Assembly (NCBI GenBank): GCA_033439795.1
Contig: JAUTDP010000015.1
Location: 806,001-870,000 of the forward strand
Reading direction: 5' to 3'
Origin: Sordaria brevicollis
Lineage: Eukaryota > Ascomycota > Sordariomycetes > Sordariales > Sordariaceae
DNA: 64,000 nt
The notes under the pieces are model-generated. The model saw only the letters and a program-made list of their open reading frames with translations. It searched no databases and was not told where the DNA came from. Each line of letters starts with the position of its first letter. Positions within the stretch are counted from its first letter, which is position 1. The position numbers and the translations under genes were made by a program. Positions 1-12,315 of this stretch are shown piece after piece.

Positions 1-1049
1 CTTTAAGGAATTCGACGTTAAATTTAAATAGGCCGCTAATTATTATATAAATTATAAAGGTAACGGGGGGTTAATTATAAATTTAAATCCCGCGACGAAC
101 GCCGGATTAAACGCTTATTCGTTTTAAATTGTAATTAAAGATATTTCCGTATATATTGAATACGTTTATAAAATTATTATAAATTAACGGCTAATTAACC
201 GATAAAGTAAATTAGTATTAAAAAGTAATTCGGTTTGCCGATAAAATTATTATTATTATTGGGGAGAGGTTTTAAGCGGAGGGGGGTAGCCTTTAAATAC
301 TTTTTTAACGTTCGTAATCCTTTATTTAAATTTCGTAATTATTTAAAATAATAATAATATTATATCTATTATTAAGGTCGTTAATTACTTCGGTTTCAAT
401 AAGATTACGACGATAATATTTAATTTAAATACCTCCTTTATTTCGATCCCTTCTTTTAATATAATTAATGTATTTACTTTCTCGAATAGTTTAGGATTAA
501 TAGGGTATTATACCTCGTATTCCCGAATTAAATTTTATACGTTCTTTATTAGGCTATTTATACGACCGCTGCGTAAGTATTATTTATTTATAAAAATATT
601 ATAACTTTTATACTTTACCTAATATTTAATTAACGGTTTATTACCGTATTAAATTATTTTCTTATTTATAATTTTTTCGACTTCGTATAATTATTAGTCT
701 TTTATATTTCCTTTAACGACGATTTTACCGGGTAATTCGCTAGTACGATAAAAGGAGTTTTTACCGTAAAAATATTTTCGCAAATAATTTACCGAAATAA
801 TAGGATGAATTTTCTATATTTTAAATAATTCTAATTTATATACAAAGTCGTCGATTTTGTATTTAATTTTAAATAATCCCACTTTTTAATCCGTATATTT
901 ACGAAATTTCGTCCCGGGTTTAATATATCCTTTATATAATTGAATTATTATTTTATTGCTAAGGATAAAATAGAAGGGGCGGTGGTTTTTATTAAATATT
1001 AATTTATATTTTGTCGCTACCCAATTTATCGCTTCTACCGCTTTACGAT

Positions 1050-1960
1050 TATATATTTCCTGGATAATTTTAAAGTCCCTAACCGCTTTATTATTTAGTT
1101 TTAAGAGGTTTAACGTTGTATTTAATTTGAAGCCTAATATTAATTCGTTAGGTATCCGCTTTAGTAGCGTAAATAGATTATTATTAAGATTATATTAAAG
1201 GGTTAGTAAGATATTTAATTATAAGATTTCCGGATTTTCCGCTATATAGTAGCGGATTACTATTTCGACCTCTTAGTTACGCCGTTCGATTTAGCCATTA
1301 GCTTTTAAATTCTACGCGGTTATATATAATAATGTTACGTTAAATTTCGAAAATAATATTTTTTAAAAATTTAAAAGGAATTTTAAATTGCGGTCGGTTA
1401 TCGCGATGTAGAATAATCCCCAATTATAAATTAATAGTATATTAATTAGCCGGTTTACCTACGTTTTCGCGTCGTAATCGATATGCCCGGGAATTAATAA
1501 TATTTTTTTATTAAAGTTATATATTACGATTATTAACGCGTCGTATTATTTACTACCCTATACTATTAAATTATTAAATTATTAAGGAAGGCTAATAATA
1601 AAATTAATATATATTATATAATAGGGAATAAATATTTATTTAATCGGCTTTAATATACCCAGGGTAATTTTCCAATTTATTTTAAATTTAATATATTAGG
1701 GATAATATTCTACGTAATAGCGTAGCGCTTTCGTTATTTACGGGAAATAATAATCGTCTAATTTTATTATTATTTTAATTAGCCCGAAATAATAGTATTA
1801 ATCGTATATTTAATTAAGAATTATCTTCAAATAATTCCTTAATACGTATAATTTTAATTTTCCGACCTTTAAATAATAATATAAAAAATTATTATTAAAT
1901 TTAAAAAGGAACCGTTTATCCGTATTAAATTTAAATTTCGAATTATATTAATTATATTTT
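1050..1960 (-). pseudogene. Relic integrase domain
   Basis: The minus strand of about 1680-1375 reads like the gypsy integrase core. A GILKPI segment is followed by a phase-consistent YDALIIVIYNFNKK stretch, LIPGH, YDAK and finally ITDRNLKF. These match the usual 'G-L-L-x-P-x-P', 'D-x-x-x-V-x-V-D-R-x-x-K' and 'S-D-R-x-x-x-F' blocks of retroelement integrases. Several positions are stop codons or show Asp to Asn/Tyr changes expected from RIP. Sequence upstream on this strand (1700-1960) would hold the zinc-binding part but is too decayed to be sure. Confidence 0.65.
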
Positions 1961-2844
1961 ATTAATTTTCGAATTATTGTAGCGTAATATTTATTTATTT
2001 TATAACCTTCGATGAATTTAGCCTTCACTTCCTTATTTATATATATTCGGATCGAATACGCCGTTTTTTTTTATATATTATCGAATTCGCTAATATTAAA
2101 GTAAAACTCCTATTCCGCTCCGGGTAATTATAATAGTACGTCGAATATAATATTCACTTTATTAAGGATATAGCGTACGTTAAAATTGAATTATAAAAGG
2201 AATATAGAGGTTACGATTAATTTAGAATTAAATTTAGTAAAATCGGTTATATTAAAGCTCGTTTAATTAATAATAACGATTAATGTACGGTAATCGGTAA
2301 GGATAATAATAAATTTAATATAAGATTGAATTAATTATCGTAATAATCGGTAGATTTAAATAAAATATATTGTTTTTAATTCCGTTAGCTAATAATTCTT
2401 TTCGGTAGTTAATAAACGTTTATTATAAAAGAGAATAAGTTGAATTTTATAAATAGGGATAATTCTCCCGTTTTAATTATCTCCTTTAATATAAAAAATT
2501 ATTACGCTAAAGCCTTACCGTTTTAACGCGTCGATTTTTACGAACGTAATACGCCCGGGATAATAATAGAAAACGATAATCTCCTTTATTAATTATTCTT
2601 AGAATATTTCGAATATTTCCTTTTTTAAATTTATAAATTCGAATTTTAATATATTAATAAATACTTTTTTTACCGCTAGTAACTTTTTCTCGGGTATTTT
2701 ATATTCTTTTTTACTATTTTTAATAAATTTAGTTTTCTATTCCTCTAAAGGTCTAATTTTTTAAGCGAATTAAAGAATAAACCTTTTTAGGAAATTCGCT
2801 AAGCCGATATAGTATTCGAAGGACGCTAAATTTATAGGTTATTA

Positions 2845-3440
2845 AATATTCTTAATTATTACGATTCGGTTAGTAATAGTAATTATATTTAGGTTATTTA
2901 TACGGTAGTTTAATAAACGAATGGAAGGATATACGATAAATAATTTTTTAATTACGATATTAAAATTAATTTTTTTAAATAATTTTAGGATAATTTCTAA
3001 ATATCGGAGGTATTCTTCTATTATATTATTAAAAATTATAATATTATTAATATATCCTGCGGCAAATACTTTATAAGGATAAAGCTTTTTATCGATAAAT
3101 CGTTGGGCGTATATTAATAAATTCTTATAGCCTATAAATACTATATTTAACTTTTCTAATCCGTGTAGGTTAATAATAATTATTTTATCTTTATAGGCGG
3201 GGTAAATTCTAATTTAATAGAAAAATATTAAACCGTTGAAGTAATTCGTATATTTTTTACCTTTTATCTTCGTAATAATTAAATCCTACGTTAATAATAA
3301 GTAAAAATCCCTAATAGTTATACAATTAAATAATTATAGGTTAATAATAATTCGACCCTTATGGATTCCGTTAATTATTTTCTAAACGATAAAGTATAGG
3401 CACCCGAATAGGGTAATTTTCGTTATTTATTCTAGTTTAC
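2845..3440 (-). pseudogene. Relic reverse transcriptase domain
   Basis: On the minus strand this resembles the fungal gypsy RT fingers/palm region. An HKGR-xx-x-NL segment sits near 3345-3380, followed by a QIRI-like stretch. The catalytic box appears as GYINNIIIF at 3031-3057, followed by an EEYLRYLE block and a final RIVIIKNI. In functional relatives the catalytic box is Y-x-D-D; here both Asp positions read Asn, which is what G-to-A RIP on GAT/GAC codons yields. In-frame stops confirm it is dead. Family assignment rests on motif order and spacing. Confidence 0.75.
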
Positions 3441-6400
3441 TATTTTTGTATATTTGCCCGAACGTAGTATTTAATAATTCTCTATTTTAAACGCCTAATT
3501 AATAAAGGCGAGCGCTTACTTTATATTTATATTAATCTTTAATAAAATTAACGCGAAATATCTCTTCTTCGTCTATTTTAATAATATTCCGACTATTATA
3601 TATATTATATTTATTGATTAACGCTTTAATATATTACGTATATTCTAGATTATAATTATAAATTTTTACGTTGTAAATAAATTCGATTTCGGGGAAGTTT
3701 TCGTCTTTATTTATTTTAAAGGAGGGGTTACGTTTTTATAATTCGTGTAAGAATTTTAATAAATCTTCTTCGGTTAATTCGCGGTCTAATACGTTAATAG
3801 TTTCCTTATTAGGTTAGGCGGGCTTCGGTTAATTAAGTATAAAAATAATATTCTTAAAGTCGGTTGTAAAAGCGAATTCTTTATTAGGTTCGGCGTTTAC
3901 CGCTTCGAGTAATATTATAGCCTATTTAAATAAAATTATTCGGTAACCGTCGGATTCGACGTTTTTAATAGTTTTTAAGCGTTAAATTCGATATACCCTT
4001 ATTAATTTATTTATTTAATTGATTACGGAAACGAATTTAAACGTAATAGCGTTTAGAAGATAATTATACGCTTGCGGGTATTTAGTTTCGAAAATATACT
4101 CTTTAAAGACTCCCGCCGGGGATATATTAGTAATAAATATATAATATATTAGAATTAACCTCTATAATTGTAATAGAATAATTATATTATACGTCGCGGC
4201 TATTTTACGACGCGTTAGCTTCGCGTTATAATTTATCGATATAATTATCCTATTGTAGGTCGGGATTTTTATAATATTAGCTATTAAATCGATAATTACT
4301 TAATTAAGTTACGTCTATTATATTTTAAGGAATAATTAGGCCGCTAAGCCCTTTATTATTTAAATTATTAAAATAAAGATTTATTTAGCCGGTTGGCCGT
4401 TAATAATTCCTTCGATAAATAAATTAAAGGTCGCCTAACGGGTAAGAATTATATAGTTATTTATAACGTTGAACGCCTTCGTTTTTAAATCGTTATATTA
4501 AATATTAAAACTATTTTTAATTTATTATTCGTCGATTAGGATATTAAAATAATTTATATTAATATAAATAGGGAATTAATTTCTTTACGGATTTAATCGG
4601 ACGTTTATCTTCAAATAATTATACCGAATTAATACTTTTAAAGAAATAGATAAATTTAATTCGATTTACTTTATTGCTTTAAATATTTCCGTTTATTCTT
4701 CGTTTTTTATAAAGATTATAAATATAATATTTATTACGAACCCTATAATATCCGCTAATTAAAGGGTAGGCGGAACGGCGATTTCCTCTTCCTTAAATTT
4801 ATATAATTTAATACTTAGCGGCGTAAAGCTAGTATAAAAATTGGTAAAAATATAGACGAATATTTCGTTGCAATTTAAGAAAATTTTATTATATTTCTTA
4901 TATATCCGACGATTAATTTACTAATTTTTTATATACGCGGTAATATATATAATAAAAACGGAGGAATAAGTAAAATTAATATTATTATTTTTATTAGAAT
5001 TAGAAATAATAATATTTATAAATATATTATTTAAAGCCGTATCGAAGGTAAAATAAACGTTTTTTTTACTAGAGTTATAATATTCTCCAATTATATCGTA
5101 ATTATTAACCTTTAGACGTTTACCCTTAAAATCTTCTACGTCCGCGTTAATATAAATTTCGCGTTTATCGTTAATGGTATATATATTATTATAAGGAAGG
5201 CCGAAACGAATATAGCGGCGATAAATACATTTATAAGGACGATATTAATATTATTAAACTCCTTTGCGAATTAATCCGCCGCGAAAATTAAAAGAAGGGT
5301 TATTATAACGATGGTAGCCGGAATACGAACTTCGCTTAAAGTTCCCTCTTTCGTATAACGATAATCCGCCCTGTAAATATAAATTACTTCGGTTAATAAA
5401 CGAATTATTGCGATTAAAGAAAGATCCGCCGCGATTAAATAATAAATTACCGCTATAGTAATTTTTAAAATTATTACGACGATTATCGTAGGCGCTTTAT
5501 AAAATAATTTCCGTTAATAATTTAATTTCTTCTTCCTTTTATTTTAAGAAATTAGCTACTTTAATCGGCTTAATCTTTAGGAGCTTACTATTAAATTAAA
5601 TTCGAAGGATTCTTTTATTAAAAGTAAAATTATAATTTCCTAAATCGTCGATAATTTTCTATTTATAGGTTTTAGTATAACGGTCGACGTAGGTTAATTA
5701 TTTATTAAGGGTTATATTATCGGCGGGTTTAATAATAGAGTTTTTAAAGTTAGGGTATAAATAATTATAAATACGGGCTATATATATCCCTTTATTCTTT
5801 TCGCTAAATTCTTTAGTAAAGCGAATAACTTATATCGCTATATTACGGGGGGGTTTTCTATTACGATAATTTTTATACGTATATTTTAAGGCGTCGAATT
5901 TAGTTAACGTTTAAATTCGAAATATACGGAATTTCGTTAAAATAGTTTTTAATTATATTTCTAAATTTTATTTAAAGGAAGTTCGTTTATAGGCATTAAA
6001 TTGATTTATAAATTAAATTTTTATTGCGCCGAGAAATAATTAATAAAAATTCTTATATAAAAATTCTATACGAAAATCATCTTTTATAGCGGCGTTGCGT
6101 ATAACTTTTATAAATAAATAAGGGGAAACGATATATATTTTATTTTTCTTTTAAAAGTAATCTTCGTTATTATTACCGTTATTAGTTTTAACGTTTAGTT
6201 AGAAATAGCCTAATAATATAATTTTCTAACCGTTAAACCCCGTATTATTTTATAAAGTAGCGGCGAATTAATCGGCCAATATTTGTAATTTAATATTATT
6301 AATCGCCGCGCTAATTTTTATAATACGGGTAATATAATACTCTTCTTCGTTAATAGGCATTCCGCTTTTATTATTATCGAATTCTTTATTATACCCGTAC

Positions 6401-9159
6401 TAATTATTATTTTAATTATTTTTATTATTATTATAATAATTATTATAATAATTATTAAACTAATCCTAATCGGTTATTTTATAATTGGTAATTTTAATTA
6501 ATTTTTATCGCTATTAAATAATTACCTATAATATAAGTAGTATCCGATTCTTTCTATCCTTTTATAATATTTTTATTTTATCCGAAGACGTTAAATTCGA
6601 TAGGAGTTTTATAATTTATTAATCCCTTAAAGGCAAATTTAAAATATTCGGGGAAATAAACGTACTAATAATTCTAATTTTCGTTAGGCTATTTAATTTC
6701 GGGGATAAAGTCGGCACTACTCTCGGTAATCCTCGAAACTTTAATAGAAGAGTTAACAATTCGAGAGAAAAATTTACGAAGGTAGGTATTTTAATTAATT
6801 CGATATTCTTTCCGCTAAATTAAACGGTTTATTCTTTCCCTTTTTCCTTATTCGCGCTACCCGTAAGTAGCGGTTAAGGACGAATAGCCGGTTTTTAAAT
6901 TAATCGGGAAGGAGTTTACGCCAGTACCCGTTTCGATAATTTTCTAAATAATTCTAAAGATATTAATTAATTAAATAGTTTCTTTAAATTAAATAGGGTG
7001 GACGGCTATTCTAGGTCGTTCCTACTTAAAATAATTACCCTATTTAAAATATTCTTAACGCCGTAAAGTAATTTATTCGTTAAATTTTCCACCTCGGGTT
7101 AATTTTCGGGACCGATTAGGCCGGACGGCTTATTAAATTCGTTAATAATACATTTATCTATCGGGTCCGGTTTAGGGATAAATTCGCTAAAAATAGAAGC
7201 TAAGTTTAAATTAAAAGAAAATTCAATAATCGTTCGGGTCTATATTTATTATTAAAACGATTATTTAATTAAGGATAATTAATCGATAAATTGGGCGTAC
7301 CCTTATTCTAATAGGGTAAGCGTTTAAAGGAATTTAAAGCTAATAAAATAATCGGCCGTATAATTAATTAACGCTATAATCGCGTCGAAAAGTAACGCGT
7401 TATATATTATTACATTGGATAATAATAATTTAACCTTTACCGAAGTTAAGCGGTCTATTATTTAAAAATATTAAAGTTTTATATTTAATCTATATTAATT
7501 ATTATATATTAACGAATTATATATACTATTTATTATTATATCTTCCGCCTCCGTTTACCGATTAAAATCGTATTAAATAGAATTACTATTCACTTATTAA
7601 TTTATATTATATTAGGGGCTAATTTCCGTCGGAATATATTTAATAACGTTAGGCATTTCGGTATTTAATTATCGGGCTATTATATCCTTATCCGAATCCC
7701 CCTTATATCTTCGCGTATAAAGTAATATATTTAAAATATTTTACTTTATAATTCCTAAATTATAAATATATATTATTAATTAAGCGGGTAAATTAATACG
7801 TCCGTTTTATTAAATAAAATAAAATTAGCCGCACTATTACGGTTGAGGTAATATATACGTATAACTACGAAAAGCTCCTACTACGTCGGCGAGGTTTAGC
7901 GCCGAAGTAATTACTTTATAACGGGGGATAAATTACTTATATAAAATATAAGTCTCTATTAATTAAATTAAAGATTAGGGTAAATTATTATTAAGCGAAT
8001 CGGTAATTTATTCGCGATAATTATAATTTTCGTTAAATAGTTCGATTTTTAATAATAAAAATAAATCGGTCGTATCGATAAAATTTCTATTTTCGAATTC
8101 GAATAAAATTTCGTTACCGGGGATAATTTAACCGTCGATCGGGTCTTCGACCAATTTATTTTAATATAAAGCCGGCGAATCTTCAAATTAATCGCCTTCG
8201 ATAAATATATATTAAAATATTAAAAACGAATATAATCCATCGCTATACAAAAAATAATCATCTAAATTATTTATCGAATCTTTAATTTAATAACCGTTTT
8301 AAATAATTTCGTTATATAGTATAATAATTTAATCGCAATATCGAAGGTAATTTAACGGTTAAATTATTAGTATTTCGGGGATATAATCGCTTATTTCGCG
8401 ATATATACCTTCGAAATAATTTTAACATTCGTTTAATAGGCGATTTCGATATTAATTTTAAAGATAATTTTAATTTTAATCCGGTTCTTCTACGATAGGC
8501 GATAATTAAAACGCTAAATAGTAAACACCGTTTATAAATCTACTAATATTAACCGTTTTAATAACTACGTTAAAGAATTATTTAAGGATATAGTAATTTA
8601 ATACCCAATTATTTAAAAAGGGGGATAGGTTAATTTTTTATAAACGCTATATTAAGCGTACTATTATAAATATCGCGATTAATACCGTTTTATTTAATGT
8701 GGGCAATATTTCGATAATTTAATTAAACGCGTTGCGTTTAATTACGGGTACGCGGGTTACTTATTAATATTTTAAATTAAAGTAAATAAAATTTAATACG
8801 TACTACAAATCCCTAATAATTACCGGGTTGGATAAATCTATTTTAAGTATAATTTTAATATAAGTAAACGAAATAAATAAAGATTAAATAATTTTAATAA
8901 CGATAATTAGTAGGTTAATAATTGAAATAAGTTAGGTAATAACGCGGTATAAAAATTATATATAATTCGCCGGGCAAGGTATAGAGGTAGCGTATAGCGG
9001 TTAACGCCGTAATAATAATAAAAATTAAAATAATTCTAAAATAAAATCCAAAATTGTATTATATCGTATCAACGGTCCAATTAGCTATTATTAGGCACTA
9101 TTATAAAAAGAGTAATATATATATAAATAAATTGGTAATATTAATTGATTTTAAGAAAA

Positions 9160-9320
9160 GAAGGGCGCGCGTTCAATGCGGGGAATACAGTAGTCTTATA
9201 CCACTGTAATCCGCATTGCGAACCTTCCGACCAACGTACCAGCCAGTCTCCCGACTGGCGGTTGGTCGTGGAAGGTGCCGCCACAGTCAGCGTGGCGGTC
9301 ACTTTACAGGTAACCCATAG
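9160..9320. repeat. GC-rich three-hairpin island inside RIPed DNA
   Basis: This short segment keeps CA and TG dinucleotides and is GC-rich, unlike the DNA on both sides. It contains three adjacent inverted repeats. Hairpin 1: CAATGCGG (9174-9181) with CCGCATTG (9211-9218), extended inward by TACAGT/ACTGTA. Hairpin 2: ACCTTCCGACCAAC (9222-9235) with GTTGGTC-GT-GGAAGGT (9261-9276), plus an inner GCCAGTC/GACTGGC stem (9242-9259). Hairpin 3: GTGCCGCCAC (9275-9284) with GTGGCGGTCAC (9292-9302), one bulge. A 63-codon frame crosses it but looks incidental. It could be a small late-inserted element too short for RIP, or a structured DNA/RNA site. Confidence 0.7.
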
Positions 9321-9778
9321 TATAAAAGCGAAGTAATTACCTAATTCTTTATTTTAAATCGATAAATTCACTTTTATTTATAAATTAACGGTTATATAAC
9401 GTTAATATTAAAATTAAGTTTAATATTTAGCGTAACCATATTAATATAAGGCGGTTATCCTAAAGTATAAGGGAGATTGCGTTTAGTAATTTAAATTAAT
9501 TTAACGTTTAAAATTGGCGGATAAAATCTTAGCGAACCTTATAATTTTAATTAGTCGTTAATTCGATTCGTTAATATAGGCACTAATTTATAAAGATTAG
9601 GACCGTATATAGGGTAAAGGTATTACTTTATATAATATATTGGAGAAGGATAGCCTCCTAAGTATTGTAGAGGCTAGATTCTAACTAGATATATAGTATT
9701 GGGTATATACCCTGTGTGCCCTTTCCTTACGTACTATAGGTTGTACCTGCCTGTCCTATATGTAGGGTTCTGGGCTTG

Positions 9779-9903
9779 TGCCCTAACACCAGGCGGGACG
9801 GGTGGGGCTCGTTTTGGACCCAAGCAAGGGACCAGGCTGCTTACCTAAGTGGCCCAGATGCCACCTTATTCGTTGGCACTAGACCGTTTTGGGTGTTAGT
9901 GCA
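9779..9903. repeat. Candidate MITE-like 125-bp inverted-repeat element
   Basis: TGCCCTAACACC at 9779-9790 and GGTGTTAGTGCA at 9892-9903 are inverted repeats matching at 11 of 12 positions, enclosing about 100 bp of GC-rich non-RIPed DNA. No target-site duplication is evident. An overlapping alternative is a decayed solo LTR, since TGTAG begins at 9666 and CTAACA ends at 9788, again without a target duplication. It lies at the junction between RIPed DNA and the promoter side of the monooxygenase gene. Confidence 0.3.
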
Positions 9904-10111
9904 ACCCAGAAGGCGTCGGCAGTGGTCCCCTTGGCACGGACAATTATCGGACTGCATATCGGCGCATGGGATTTGATATCGCCTGATGCAATCACTAACA
10001 TATTTTATTTCCACCTTCCATTGCCTTTTCCGATTCCCGGCTTTGCTTACTAGAGCGGCAGAATCTGGGGAAATTTTCTCAAACACATCATATTCATTTT
10101 TTATCGGAAAA

Positions 10112-11769
10112 ATGGAGGAAGAGAGAAGACAAAAGGTTGTCGTCGTCGGCGCTGGCCCCGTCGGCTCATTGGCTGCTCTTTATGCGGCCAACCGTGGTCA
10201 TGATGTTGAGATTTATGAATTGCGCGGTGGTGAGTCTTACATCTTTCACTACATTGACTTACATGAGTCAAGACTCCCCAAGATACCACTGCTGACACTC
10301 AACAACCAGACCTGCGCGATCCCTCAACAACACCATTGAACTTCACGAGATCCATTAACTTGGCTCTCTCAGAACGCGGCCTCAATGCTATGCGCCATGC
10401 CAACCAACCAAGACTCATCGACTATGTCAAAGGGGTGACCATCCCCATGAGAGGCCGCATGATCCACGGCAAGCGACCAGACGGAAAGCTGTATGAGGAA
10501 GCGCAGGACTATGACATTCATGGACGGGTAAGACCCCCTCACCTTTATTCTCTCACAGAGCAGGTGTGTTGATGAATAGATCAGAGCATCCTCGCCATCG
10601 ACCGTGGCGACCTGAACAAGCGCCTTCTCGACATGCTCGAGGAGATGCCCAACGTCACCTTCTTCTTCAACCACAAACTCACCGGCGCCGACTTCAAGCG
10701 CAACAAGGCCTGGTTCGAAGTCAAGGACGAGAGCACCTACAACCTCCGAGACCGGGCCCGCGAGATCGAGATCGACTTCGACTTCATGATCGGTGCCGAC
10801 GGCGCCCACTCCGCCGTGCGCTACCACCTGATGAAGTTCGCCCGCATGGACTACCAGCAAGAGTACATCGACACGCTATGGTGCGAGTTCCAGATCGCTC
10901 CCCGAGCTGAATCCAAGAACAAGTTCAGGATATCCCCCAACCACCTGCACATCTGGCCCGGCAAGGAGTTTATGTTCATCGCCATCCCCTCCGAAGACGG
11001 CTCTTTCACCTGCACCCTTTTCGCTCCCGTAGCCATCTACGAGCTCCTCGAGTCCGACAGCAGCCAAATCCCTTCCTTCTTCGACAAGTACTTCCCCGGC
11101 GTGACCTCCCTCATCCACCCATCCGACCTCATCGCCCAATTTCAATCCAACCCCCACTTGCCGCTGATCAGCATCAAATGCAAACCCTACCACTTCTCCT
11201 CCTCCGTCGTCATCCTCGGCGACGCCGCCCACGCCATGGTCCCCTTTTACGGCCAGGGCATGAACGCGGGATTGGAAGACGTCCGCATCCTGTTCGACAT
11301 CCTCGACAAGCACGACCGCATGACCAACGACGATTCTAGTCTTGAAGCCTCAGCCCGTGAAATCGCGTTGGCCGAGTACTCGGCCGTGCGCATGCCTGAC
11401 GCGCACGCCATCAACGACCTGGCGCTGCAGAATTACATTGAGATGAGGTCATCGGTGTTGTCGCCCGTGTACCGGTGGCGCAAGGCGTTGGAGGAGTGGT
11501 TGTCAGTGTACGTGCCGAGCCTTGGGTGGCAGACCAAGTACTCACGTGTGTCGTTTGGCAATGAGCGGTATTCGGAGGTGGTGAAGAAGAGCGATTACCA
11601 GGGTCAGGTGCTGGTGCGCACGCTGGTGGGAGGTGTAGGTTTGCCGATGCTGGCTGGTGGGCTTTTCCTGTGGTTCAGGTATAAGGACGCTGTGGGCAGG
11701 GCGGCGTATGGGGTGTTTTATAATTTCATGGGCATGGTTTGTAGGACGATTCATGGGAGGAGGCGGTAA
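10112..11769 (+). CDS. bna4: Kynurenine 3-monooxygenase
   Basis: FAD- and NADPH-dependent hydroxylase turning kynurenine into 3-hydroxykynurenine in tryptophan-to-NAD synthesis; the family sits in the outer mitochondrial membrane. Three exons: 10112-10229, 10310-10527, 10585-11769, joined in frame to 506 residues, the usual length. The FAD-binding GAGPVG motif is at about residues 14-19, DLRDPSTTP opens exon 2, the [10 protein letters not shown] motif is near residue 183, and [18 protein letters not shown] lies near residue 324. A hydrophobic segment at about 454-476 fits the C-terminal membrane anchor. The first ATG after the RIPed block was chosen because it directly precedes the Rossmann motif. 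Corresponds to Neurospora nic-3 by function. The start codon lies only about 0.45 kb from the RIPed block. Confidence 0.95.
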
Positions 11770-12315
11770 AACTGGACGCTTTTCCCCGATAGATGGATAT
11801 TAGATGTTGGATAGCATCTGCAAAATTGTGGAGTTGTGTAAGATTTTATGTGTAGCATGTGCAAAAGGGAATTTACCTGGAGTTTTTCGTTAGCGTTTGC
11901 GAGACGGGTTTCGAGCAGTTTCCTGGCATAGTATTGGAAGTCTTGTGTGATTGGCCATGGTACTAAGAACCAATTTGGACATTTTGGTGGCTTCGAGAGT
12001 AAGAGGAATGCCAGTTCTTGTATAGAAGCTCGGGGACCCGAGCAGTTGACAAAAGTCTGTTGCTGACATAAAGGAAAATTTCACATCGAATTTGTTGGTC
12101 TCCATGGCTTGATTGCATGTAGTGATCTTGTATTCATTACAGACTCTCTTCCAACTTTCAGTCAATCTTCTTCAAAATATATATAAAATAACCAACCCTA
12201 TAAGCGTCTTCTTGTAGGAGAAATCTCGACAGCGGCTCCTCTTTACCCCTTGCCCTTAAGGTTTCGCTATCAGTGTCTTCGGATTTCTCTTATAGACTTC
12301 TTTGCAAAGCATCTT
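11770..12315. other. Intergenic, convergent 3' ends
   Basis: Lies between the 3' ends of the monooxygenase (+) and the CorA-like gene (-). A 91-codon minus frame at 11890-12165 has no ATG at its head and no recognisable content. Nothing else seen apart from the presumed polyadenylation regions. Confidence 0.5.

Larger units (their letters stand above)
900..6700 (-). mobile_element. Degenerate Ty3/gypsy-type retroelement, RIP-inactivated
   Basis: Reading the minus strand through stops gives the order gag-like (about 6600-5200, N/R/G-rich with a possible zinc-knuckle remnant near 5230), reverse transcriptase (about 3440-2845) and integrase (about 1960-1050). RT before integrase is the Ty3/gypsy order, not copia. 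The conserved pieces lie in register for hundreds of codons, with Gln/Trp/Arg codons turned into TAA/TAG/TGA and acidic codons into Asn, as C-to-T and G-to-A RIP changes would do. I did not find convincing LTRs, primer-binding site or polypurine tract, so the ends are approximate. No intact product is possible. Confidence 0.8.
1..9650. repeat. RIP-mutated AT-rich repeat block
   Basis: The stretch is extremely rich in TA, AT and AA steps. CA and TG dinucleotides are nearly missing, while CG is still common. That is the footprint of repeat-induced point mutation, which turns C to T mainly at CpA in duplicated DNA of Neurospora-type fungi. No reading frame of 60 codons exists before 9145. Such blocks are normally methylated heterochromatin in this group (family knowledge, not visible here). 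The edge is fairly sharp: normal composition resumes between about 9650 and 9780. It contains a recognisable gypsy-type retroelement on the minus strand (separate entry); 7000-9100 holds no protein relic I could identify. Confidence 0.93.

Noticed and set aside
9160..9320. Mitochondrial GC cluster or PstI palindrome inserted in the nucleus
   Set aside because: The typical CTGCAG double palindrome of Neurospora mitochondrial DNA is absent, and the surroundings are RIPed nuclear repeat rather than mitochondrial sequence.
9145..9336. 63-codon frame across the hairpin island
   Set aside because: Open only because the island escaped RIP; it begins without ATG and is better explained by the inverted repeats.
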